6,484 bases of DNA from Acidobacteriota bacterium (GTDB taxonomy: Bacteria > Acidobacteriota > Terriglobia > Terriglobales > Acidobacteriaceae): positions 1 through 6,484 of the forward strand of contig JAJXXG010001113.1 of assembly GCA_021781255.1 (NCBI GenBank). The letters are read 5' to 3'. Shown one piece after another: positions 1 through 4,821 of the stretch (positions within the stretch are counted from its first letter, which is position 1; each line of letters begins with the position of its first letter). Below the pieces are notes generated by a model, which saw nothing but the letters and a program-made list of their open reading frames with translations, did no database searches and had not been told where the DNA came from. A program made the translations under genes and the position numbers.

Positions 1-1
1 C

Positions 2-808
2 TCCAAGGTCGAGGTAAAGAACGTCAACAGCTTCAAGTTCATCCGCGCCGCGCTCGAGTATGAAATCGAGCGCCAGATTGAAGTCGTCGAATCCGGCGGC
101 CGCATCGTGCAGGAGACGCGCCTGTGGAATGCCAACGAAGGCCGCACCTACTCCATGCGCTCCAAGGAGCAGGCCCACGACTATCGCTACTTCCCCGAGC
201 CCGATCTGCCCCCGCTCGTGCTCTCGCCCGGCCTGATTGAGGAATTCAGGAAAAAACTGCCGGAGCTGCCCGAAGCCCGGCGCGCGCGCATGATCGCCCA
301 GTACGACCTCTCCCTACAGGACGCTCACACCCTCACGGCCTCACGCCTGTTTGCCGATCGCTTCGAGGCCGCTGCTAAAACCGCCCGCAATCCCCGCCGC
401 GTGGCCAACCTGCTGCTGATCGAAGTGGGCAGCCTGTTGAAGGCCCTCGGCCTCGAACCCGAACAGTCGCCCGTCTCCATGGCCGGCATCGTGCAGGCCG
501 CCGATCTCCTCGACCAGGACAAAATCAGCTCCCGGCAGTTGAAGCAGCTCCTCGACGTCTGTTTTGAAAAAGGCGAAGACTTCGCCCTCGTCTACGAACG
601 CGAAAAACCCCAGCAGATTACCGACGCCGCCGCCATTGAAAAACTCGTCGATGAGGCCATCGCCGCCAATCCCAAACAGGTGGAGCAGTATCGCGCCGGC
701 AAGAAAACCATGGCCGGATTCTTTGTCGGCCAGGTGATGCGCACCTCCAAAGGACAGGCCAACCCCGCGCTGCTCAATGAGCTGGTAACGAAAAAATTGG
801 AAGGATAA
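2..808 (+). CDS. gatB: Aspartyl/glutamyl-tRNA(Asn/Gln) amidotransferase subunit B, C-terminal part (5' end outside window)
   Basis: GatB is the kinase/tRNA-binding subunit of the GatCAB complex, which converts Glu-tRNA(Gln) and/or Asp-tRNA(Asn) to the amidated form in the cytoplasm. The frame is open from base 2 and gives 268 residues before the TAA at 806-808. Family members are about 475 residues, so roughly the first 200 are missing. Visible family signatures are VEVKNVNSF near the window start, then EYEIERQ, QETRLW, SMRSKEQAHDYRYFPEPDLP (the most diagnostic block), and the C-terminal helical GatB/YqeY domain ending in VGQVMRTSKGQANP, which contacts tRNA. The frame is intact throughout. 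The GTG at 107 is an internal codon, not a start. The neighbouring gene to the right is convergent, so gatB ends its transcription unit here. gatA or gatC may lie upstream but cannot be seen. Identification is very secure. Confidence 0.97.
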   Translation, partial: SKVEVKNVNSFKFIRAALEYEIERQIEVVESGGRIVQETRLWNANEGRTYSMRSKEQAHDYRYFPEPDLPPLVLSPGLIEEFRKKLPELPEARRARMIAQYDLSLQDAHTLTASRLFADRFEAAAKTARNPRRVANLLLIEVGSLLKALGLEPEQSPVSMAGIVQAADLLDQDKISSRQLKQLLDVCFEKGEDFALVYEREKPQQITDAAAIEKLVDEAIAANPKQVEQYRAGKKTMAGFFVGQVMRTSKGQANPALLNELVTKKLEG

Positions 809-809
809 A

Positions 810-830
810 CCCACCCGCGCCGCGGGTGGG
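810..830 (+). terminator. Strong GC hairpin after gatB, probable terminator between convergent genes
   Basis: The arms CCCACCCGCG (810-819) and CGCGGGTGGG (821-830) are perfect reverse complements around base 820. A realistic fold is 9 base pairs with a 3-base loop. The hairpin begins two bases after the gatB stop codon. No T-run follows on the + strand. Read leftward, it is followed by TTTATCC, so it could also serve the opposing operon. The stem is clear; its function as a terminator is inferred. Confidence 0.6.
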
Positions 831-982
831 ATCACACGTTGCGATCGCCGCCGCCGCAGGCCTCGTTTCGCGGCCGCAGATTCGCCATCGAGCGCATCAA
901 CGCGGCCAGGCGGCCTGCCCCGCACCGCCCGCGCCTGCGTGTCCATAAACTTCAGATTTCCGCCGCTCCGGCTCCGCGAAAC

Positions 983-1354
983 TTACTTGATCCGCAGATC
1001 CGAGACAAAATCCTTGCGGTCATCCCATGAGCTGACCGTCTTGACCGCGCTCTTCTTCCCGTCCTTCTCCGCCCACAGATCGAAATCTACGCTCATGTCC
1101 ACCTGGGCAAAATGGAAATGGCCCAGCGTCGTGGAGCTATAGCTGCGGATCGACTTGGTCTTCATGTTCTTGAGGAACACCGTCGCGCCGACAATCGGAT
1201 TCGAACTCGCATCGAGCACTGCTCCCGACACCGTGCGCTCGCCGATGTTCTGGCCCCACGCGGCTCGCGTCAGATCCGCGCGCTGTCCCAGCGGAACCGC
1301 GCCCAGAGTCGCAAGTGCAAATGCCATAGCGGCCAGCGTTCTTGCCTGGCGCAT
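983..1354 (-). CDS. Small secreted carboxypeptidase-regulatory-like (transthyretin-like beta-sandwich) protein
   Basis: The protein has 123 residues. Residues 1-23 form a Sec-type signal: MRQAR, a hydrophobic stretch (TLAAMAFALATLGAVPLG), then a polar region. The exact cleavage site is uncertain; it could lie as late as the AAWGQ segment near residue 35. Residues about 40-123 match the carboxypeptidase regulatory-like fold: TVSGAVLDASSNPIVGATVFL, the LGHFHFAQV block, then FDLWAEKDGKKS. There is no enzyme domain, and function beyond a likely extracytoplasmic binding or structural role is unknown. I chose the ATG at 1354 because AGGAGG lies six bases upstream and it opens the signal peptide. 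An in-frame ATG at 1399 would add 15 basic residues and lie deep in the preceding gene. The start is two bases from that gene's stop codon, so the two are one operon and probably translationally coupled. Confidence 0.82.
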   Translation of the reverse strand: MRQARTLAAMAFALATLGAVPLGQRADLTRAAWGQNIGERTVSGAVLDASSNPIVGATVFLKNMKTKSIRSYSSTTLGHFHFAQVDMSVDFDLWAEKDGKKSAVKTVSSWDDRKDFVSDLRIK

Positions 1355-1355
1355 C

Positions 1356-1547
1356 TTATTCCTCCTCGTCTTCTTCGTACGCATCGTCCTCTTCGTCAAA
1401 GTCTTCGTCCACGCGTGCCAGTTCCAGCGGTTCCACGCCTACGATCTCGTATTCGGTTCCACACTCTTCGCAGGAAACCACATCGCCTTCTTCCACTTCG
1501 TCGACTTCAATGTCCAGTTCATTGTCGCATTCAGGGCAGCTGGGCAT
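1356..1547 (-). CDS. LysW-like acidic zinc-ribbon protein with degenerate EDWGE-type motif
   Basis: The protein has 63 residues, of which 30 are Asp or Glu and only one is basic (Arg45). A zinc ribbon is formed by C4-P-E-C7 and C26-E-E-C29. The segment that follows, about residues 30-44 (GTEYEIVGVEPLELA), matches the layout of LysW/ArgW-type amino-group carrier proteins. Those carry the growing lysine or arginine intermediate on the gamma-carboxyl of a C-terminal Glu in EDWGE. Here the equivalent position reads EDFDE (residues 48-52) and is followed by 11 more residues, nearly all acidic (EDDAYEEDEEE). Carrier activity is therefore doubtful. No lysine or arginine biosynthesis genes are nearby. 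I chose the ATG at 1547 because AGGAGG lies five bases upstream. The in-frame ATG at 1613 coincides with the predicted transcription start. This is the first gene of a two-gene operon. The fold is secure; the function is unknown. Confidence 0.82.
   Translation of the reverse strand: MPSCPECDNELDIEVDEVEEGDVVSCEECGTEYEIVGVEPLELARVDEDFDEEDDAYEEDEEE
1361..1366 (-). promoter_or_regulatory. Ribosome binding site for the secreted protein, encoded inside the previous gene
   Basis: On the minus strand the sequence is GAGGAGGAATAAGATG. AGGAGG (1366-1361) is a near-consensus Shine-Dalgarno sequence with a six-base spacer to the ATG at 1354. The same bases encode the final Glu codons of the upstream zinc-ribbon gene, whose TAA is at 1358-1356. 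A ribosome finishing that gene sits on the next initiation site, which suggests termination-reinitiation coupling. Confidence 0.85.
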
Positions 1548-1552
1548 AGCAG

Positions 1553-1558
1553 CCTCCT
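1553..1558 (-). promoter_or_regulatory. Ribosome binding site deciding the start of the LysW-like gene
   Basis: AGGAGG on the minus strand (1558-1553), with a five-base spacer (CTGCT) before the ATG at 1547. The in-frame upstream ATG at 1613 has no comparable site, so the shorter 63-residue product is preferred. Confidence 0.85.
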
Positions 1559-1618
1559 CACTTTCCCAAAAAACCGATTCGTATTGCGGGATGACGCTGT
1601 TTTCGACAGCCATCGCTA

Positions 1619-1647
1619 GTTTTAGTGAGAACCCGGCCTCAGGTCAA
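1619..1647 (-). promoter_or_regulatory. Sigma-70-type promoter of the LysW-like/secreted-protein operon
   Basis: On the minus strand, TTGACC (1647-1642, 5 of 6 matches to the -35 consensus) is followed after exactly 17 bases by TAAAAC (1624-1619, 4 of 6 matches to the -10). Transcription would begin near 1612, which gives a leader of about 65 bases before the ATG at 1547. The predicted start removes the upstream ATG at 1613 from, or places it at the very tip of, the message. Confidence 0.65.
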
Positions 1648-1923
1648 GAGGCCTCCGCGCGCGCCGCCCCGGACATCTCTTCACCGCACGCTCGCGCGCT
1701 GAGAGCCGCGTGCTTCTCTCATTCCTAACAGACGCAGCTACGCAAAGATGGTTTCACCCGTTGTCGCGCGGCTGCCCGATCCGCCCCCGCGCCGTCGGCC
1801 GCCTTCACCCGCCGCCCGTGCACGGTGTCTTCCGCGCCCGTCCATCTCATCCCCTTCGCGTGCTCGCGCATCGCGCCTCCGCGCTCCTGGCCTCGGGCCT
1901 TCAAGTCTCTGCTGCCGGTGCGT
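1648..1923. other. Gene-free divergent intergenic region
   Basis: About 276 bases lie between the promoter of the leftward operon and the promoter of the rightward rhomboid gene. The + strand is C-rich. Open frames crossing it translate to Pro/Arg/Ala-rich sequence with no recognisable domain and no good ribosome binding site. Only a small hairpin (GAGAG/CTCTC arms near 1700-1720) was noticed. I see no RNA gene, repeat or riboswitch. It may hold operator sites, but none can be named. Confidence 0.5.
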
Positions 1924-1951
1924 TTGTAGAAGAAATGCCGTAGCGTATAAC
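1924..1951 (+). promoter_or_regulatory. Candidate promoter of the rhomboid-fold gene
   Basis: TTGTAG (1924-1929, weak -35) is followed after 16 bases by TATAAC (1946-1951, 5 of 6 matches to the -10). The -10 ends 12 bases before the ATG at 1964, so the message would have a leader of only a few bases. This also argues against the in-frame ATG at 1748 as the start, because that start would put the promoter inside the gene. Confidence 0.5.
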
Positions 1952-1963
1952 CTGAGAACTGCG

Positions 1964-2788
1964 ATGCCGAGACTTGGCTCCAGCCCCTTCGCTTTTCCCG
2001 ATTTTCGCGGCGCCACGCGAAGACTGATCCTCGTCAACCTCGCCGCCTATTTCCTGCTCCTCCTCGTCGGCTTTGCCGCGCCCCTGCTGGCAGCCCGCAT
2101 GGGGTTCCTGCTCGCCTTCGATCCCGTCCCTTTCGTTCATGGCGCGTTCTGGCAGCCGCTCACCTACAGCTTTGTCCACTTCGGCCTTCTCAGCACGCTC
2201 TTTGAGCTGCTTTCTCTGTGGTTCCTCGCCGGGTTCCTCGAGAGCTACCACAACGCCAACTGGATCGTCAGCCTCTACGCCGTCTCTGTGCTCGGAACCG
2301 CCGTCGCCGCGCTGGCGCTCTATGTCTGCTGCTCCACGCTCGCGCCCTCGCTGCTGGCTCACGCGCAACCGCTCTACGGCTGCTTTGGCGGACTCTTCGG
2401 CCTGCTTGCCGCAATCGGCCTGCTCTACGGCGACACCCAGTTCACGCTCTTTCCCCTGCCCATCGGCATCAAGGCGCGCTACCTCGCCGTCATCTACGCC
2501 CTCGTCTCCATTGCTCTCTTCTTCGGCGACCAGCGCATGTACGCCTTTGCCCAGCTCGGCGGCGCGCTCGCCGGCATCCTCTTCCTCCGCCTGGCGCCGC
2601 GCCGGGGATTCCCCTTCCTCTTCAGCGAGAGCTGGTATGGAATGCGCAACCGCTACTACCGCTGGAAACGCCGCCGCGTGGCGCGCAAGTTCGAGGTCTA
2701 CATGAAGCAGCACGGCCGCACCGTAAGGTTCGACGGCCAGGGCCGCCTCATCGACGAAGACCCCGACGACAAGACCCGCTGGAACTGA
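1964..2788 (+). CDS. Rhomboid-fold membrane protein lacking the catalytic residues (pseudoprotease), with soluble C-terminal tail
   Basis: The protein has 274 residues with about six membrane segments (near 21-42, 67-90, 100-122, 137-155, 170-187 and 193-210), laid out like a bacterial rhomboid. Family landmarks are WQPLTYSFVH (63-72) and a glycine motif GCFGGLFGL (139-147), which aligns with GASGxxFGL of active enzymes. The nucleophile Ser is Phe141. The catalytic His in the last helix is Gln197 (AQLGGALAG). The oxyanion positions matching GlpG His150 and Asn154 are Ser77 and Glu81. Proteolysis is therefore not expected; a binding or quality-control role, as for eukaryotic pseudo-rhomboids, is only an analogy. 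The cytoplasmic-looking tail (about 225-274) is basic (YYRWKRRRVARK), then ends in VRFDGQGRLIDEDPDDK, resembling the short domain found at the end of some rhomboid-family proteins. The start at 1964 is chosen because the 72 residues an in-frame ATG at 1748 would add are Pro/Arg-rich and overlap the promoter. There is no clear Shine-Dalgarno sequence. Confidence 0.85.
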   Translation: MPRLGSSPFAFPDFRGATRRLILVNLAAYFLLLLVGFAAPLLAARMGFLLAFDPVPFVHGAFWQPLTYSFVHFGLLSTLFELLSLWFLAGFLESYHNANWIVSLYAVSVLGTAVAALALYVCCSTLAPSLLAHAQPLYGCFGGLFGLLAAIGLLYGDTQFTLFPLPIGIKARYLAVIYALVSIALFFGDQRMYAFAQLGGALAGILFLRLAPRRGFPFLFSESWYGMRNRYYRWKRRRVARKFEVYMKQHGRTVRFDGQGRLIDEDPDDKTRWN

Positions 2789-2831
2789 GACTGGCGCCAA
2801 CAGGCATCAGGTAGAAGCATCGCCGGCGCGA

Positions 2832-2837
2832 TAGAAT
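2832..2837 (+). promoter_or_regulatory. Candidate -10 element of fabD
   Basis: TAGAAT (5 of 6 matches to TATAAT) ends nine bases before the fabD ATG. No convincing -35 lies 16-18 bases upstream, and no Shine-Dalgarno sequence precedes the ATG (GATAGAATTTCACTGGA). If used, the transcript would start at or within a few bases of the ATG. The 58-base gap after the rhomboid gene also allows read-through from it. Confidence 0.35.
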
Positions 2838-2846
2838 TTCACTGGA

Positions 2847-3806
2847 ATGACAAACACCATCGCCTTTCTCTTTCCGGGCCAGGGATCGCAGGCCGTTGGC
2901 ATGGGCCGCGAACTTGCTGAACGCTTCCCTGTCGCAGCCGCGACTTTTGCCGAGGCCGATGCGGCCCTCGGCTTTTCCCTCTCGCGGCTCTGCTTCGAAG
3001 GCCCCGAGGCGGACCTGCGCCTCACCGAAAACACCCAGCCCGCGATTCTCACCGTCAGCGTTGCGGTGGCCCGCGTGCTTGCCGAGCTCGGAGTTGAGCC
3101 GGCGCTGGCCGCGGGCCACTCGCTGGGCGAGTGGTCGGCGCACGTGGTCGCGGGAACACTTGCGTTTGCCGATGCCGTGCGCGCCGTCAAGGCCCGCGGC
3201 GCCGCCATGCAGAAGGCTGTTCCCGCCGGCCAGGGCGGCATGGCCGCCGTACTCGCCCTCGATGCCGCGCAGGTGGCCGAGGCCTGCGCGGAAGCAGCCC
3301 GCGAAACCGGCCTTACCGTGCAGGCCGCCAACCTCAACTCGCCCGCGCAAACCGTCATCTCCGGCGCCGCCCCCGCTGTCGAACTGGCTTCGGCGCTCTG
3401 CAAAACCAGGGGCGCGCGCCGCGCGGTTCCGCTGCCCGTCAGCGCCCCATTCCACTGCGCGCTGATGCAGCCCGCGCAGCAGGAAGTCGCCCGCGTGCTT
3501 TCGGCCATGGCGCTCCAGGCCCCCCGCATTCCCGTCGCCGCCAATGTCAGCGGAATCCTCGTTTCCACCGCCGACGCCGCCTGCGATGCGCTCGTCCGGC
3601 AGGTCACCGGCGCGGTGCGCTGGGTTGACTGCGAGCAGGCGCTCAAGACCGCAGGCGCCGATCGCTACGTTGAAGTCGGGCCCGGAAAGGTGCTCTGCGG
3701 CCTGCTGAAACAGCTCGACGGCGAGCTCATATCGATGAATGTGGAAGACGCCGCAAGCCTGGAGAAGACGCTGGCCGCGCTCAACAGCAGCAACGGCAAT
3801 TCCTGA
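2847..3806 (+). CDS. fabD: Malonyl-CoA:acyl-carrier-protein transacylase
   Basis: FabD moves the malonyl group from CoA to acyl carrier protein, supplying the extender unit for type II fatty acid synthesis in the cytoplasm. The product has 319 residues, close to the usual 305-320. Motifs are in order: FLFPGQGSQ (8-15), TQPAI (63-67), the nucleophile elbow GHSLGEWSA (90-98) with Ser92, Arg117, which binds the malonyl carboxylate, NLNSPAQTVISG (162-173), SAPFH (199-203) with catalytic His203, Gln252 in RQVTGAVRW, and VEVGPGKVL (275-283). All catalytic residues are present. The one small oddity is Trp at the position after GHSLGE, which is usually Tyr. The start is fixed by the conserved N-terminus, although it lacks a Shine-Dalgarno sequence. 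No other fab gene is in the window, so it is not in the acpP-fab cluster order seen in many bacteria. It is convergent with the TonB-domain gene. Confidence 0.97.
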   Translation: MTNTIAFLFPGQGSQAVGMGRELAERFPVAAATFAEADAALGFSLSRLCFEGPEADLRLTENTQPAILTVSVAVARVLAELGVEPALAAGHSLGEWSAHVVAGTLAFADAVRAVKARGAAMQKAVPAGQGGMAAVLALDAAQVAEACAEAARETGLTVQAANLNSPAQTVISGAAPAVELASALCKTRGARRAVPLPVSAPFHCALMQPAQQEVARVLSAMALQAPRIPVAANVSGILVSTADAACDALVRQVTGAVRWVDCEQALKTAGADRYVEVGPGKVLCGLLKQLDGELISMNVEDAASLEKTLAALNSSNGNS

Positions 3807-3824
3807 GTCCCGGCAGCCGTTTTT
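3792..3824 (+). terminator. Weak intrinsic terminator at the end of fabD
   Basis: AACGGC (3792-3797) pairs with GCCGTT (3816-3821), followed by the rest of a five-T run (3820-3824). The stem is six pairs with an 18-base loop that spans the fabD stop codon. An alternative tiny stem CGG/CCG lies directly before the T-run. Placement at the end of the gene and the T-run support the call; the long loop weakens it. Confidence 0.35.
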
Positions 3825-3851
3825 CGATTGCGTGCCAGGTCGCCGCCCTTC

Positions 3852-3880
3852 AGGCCGCGCCGGCTGGTGTGCTGCGGCCT
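3852..3880. other. Hairpin between the convergent fabD and TonB-domain genes
   Basis: AGGCCGC (3852-3858) and GCGGCCT (3874-3880) form seven pairs around a 15-base loop. There is no T-run on either side. It sits in the 128-base gap between two convergent stop codons, where it could help end transcription in either direction, but GC-rich DNA forms such stems by chance. Confidence 0.3.
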
Positions 3881-3934
3881 CGGGATACGGCTACACAGGA
3901 ATGGCGATACGCCCCGTGCTCCGGCCGCCCCTCG

Positions 3935-4702
3935 TCACTCGTTCGGCGCGGCTCCAAAATATGTCAGCCGGACCAAAGCCCGCACGCTGATTGCCCTTCC
4001 TCTGCGCCGTGCCGGACTGTATTTGGACGCCAGCAGTCCATCGGCGGCCGGCCCCATCATTGCGGGCTCGGTGCAGTGCACGTCGCTCGGATCGGATGCC
4101 ACGCCCTTCTTGTCAATCGTCAGAACCGCAACGCATCGCACCTCGCGCTTCAATCCCGAGGCCGCGGCCGTGAATGCCTTCTCGGGAAACCTGGTCAGCT
4201 TCGGCAGCTGCATCTTGTCGATCAGCGGAACCACGCCCTGCGCCGGCTGCATCGCGGAGTACCCTGCCGGCAGGGCGTCGATCTCGTAGCGAAACGTGCC
4301 CAGGGACGGGTTGTCCATCGGGCCGTTCGCCACATCCGTGCGACCGAAGTTGATCTCCACGTTCACCCGGACCGCCACCGGCTTTCCCGTCTCGTCCTGC
4401 GCCGGCTGAAAGCGATACTTCTCCACCGCCGCCACGCTGCTGGAGCCAAAAACATCCCTGGAACAGCGCACGAGCTTCACGTCCTGCGGCGCGCCGCTCG
4501 TGTCCACCAGCAATGAGACCACGCATCGCCCGCCCAGCATCCCGCTGCTCGCTGCGGGCGGGTACTCGGGCGGCGGCGAAACCAGAACCACCGGCGCATG
4601 CGCAATCTTTGCCCCGTCGACCGCAGGCTGCGGTGCGGGCTCTTGCGCGCACACCGCGCCCATCAATGCCATCAGCGCGACAGCTATCTCAAATCGCACC
4701 AT
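3935..4702 (-). CDS. Exported protein with two TonB-C-type domains
   Basis: The protein has 255 residues. An N-terminal signal (MVRFEIAVALMALMGAVCAQ) probably ends at VCA/QEP near residue 19, giving a periplasmic product; retention as a membrane anchor is possible. A short Pro/Ala linker follows. The first TonB-C domain (about 40-118) starts with the typical PPPEYPPAA and continues through VVSLLVDTSGAPQDVKLVRC and VEKYRFQPA. A second, more divergent copy (about 168-248) runs from LTRFPEKAFTAAA through VAVLTIDKKG and SKYSPARR. Each copy has two Cys 20 residues apart (60/80 and 190/210). There is no long Pro-rich rod as in true TonB, so a role as energiser of outer-membrane receptors is uncertain. 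The ATG at 4702 follows GAGGG at 4710-4706, a slightly short spacing. The open frame continues upstream, but that part only shadows ptrB. It is 119 bases downstream of ptrB on the same strand with no obvious terminator, so co-transcription is possible. Confidence 0.85.
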   Translation of the reverse strand: MVRFEIAVALMALMGAVCAQEPAPQPAVDGAKIAHAPVVLVSPPPEYPPAASSGMLGGRCVVSLLVDTSGAPQDVKLVRCSRDVFGSSSVAAVEKYRFQPAQDETGKPVAVRVNVEINFGRTDVANGPMDNPSLGTFRYEIDALPAGYSAMQPAQGVVPLIDKMQLPKLTRFPEKAFTAAASGLKREVRCVAVLTIDKKGVASDPSDVHCTEPAMMGPAADGLLASKYSPARRRGRAISVRALVRLTYFGAAPNE

Positions 4703-4821
4703 ACGCCCTCGGCTGCACCGTCTTCTGCGCAGGGAATGCCTTCGCGGATCGCTTCGGAGGTCGATGTTCCCGCAACCGCGTCCGCTCGCCGTCTGCCGCT
4801 GCTCCGGCCCCGCAAACCATA

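Noticed and set aside
841..848. GCGATCGC palindrome
   Set aside because: This octamer is a highly iterated palindrome in some cyanobacteria, but one copy in GC-rich DNA is expected by chance.
906..921. Small inverted repeat (CAGG/CCTG) within the gap after the secreted-protein gene
   Set aside because: Only four or five pairs and no T-run; too weak to call a terminator.
341..946. A 201-codon open frame on the minus strand, antisense to gatB
   Set aside because: It is a shadow of gatB with low-complexity composition and no recognisable motif.
1548..1613. An upstream start (ATG 1613) for the LysW-like gene
   Set aside because: It has no Shine-Dalgarno sequence and falls at the predicted transcription start, while ATG 1547 has AGGAGG at ideal spacing and begins the family-like MPSCPEC.
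1748..1963. A 72-residue N-terminal extension of the rhomboid gene starting at ATG 1748
   Set aside because: The added residues are Pro/Arg-rich without a signal or domain, and the best promoter (TATAAC at 1946-1951) lies inside them.
1901..2800. A 299-codon minus-strand open frame opposite the rhomboid gene
   Set aside because: Glu/Ala/Arg-rich antisense translation of a membrane protein gene, with no start signal or domain.
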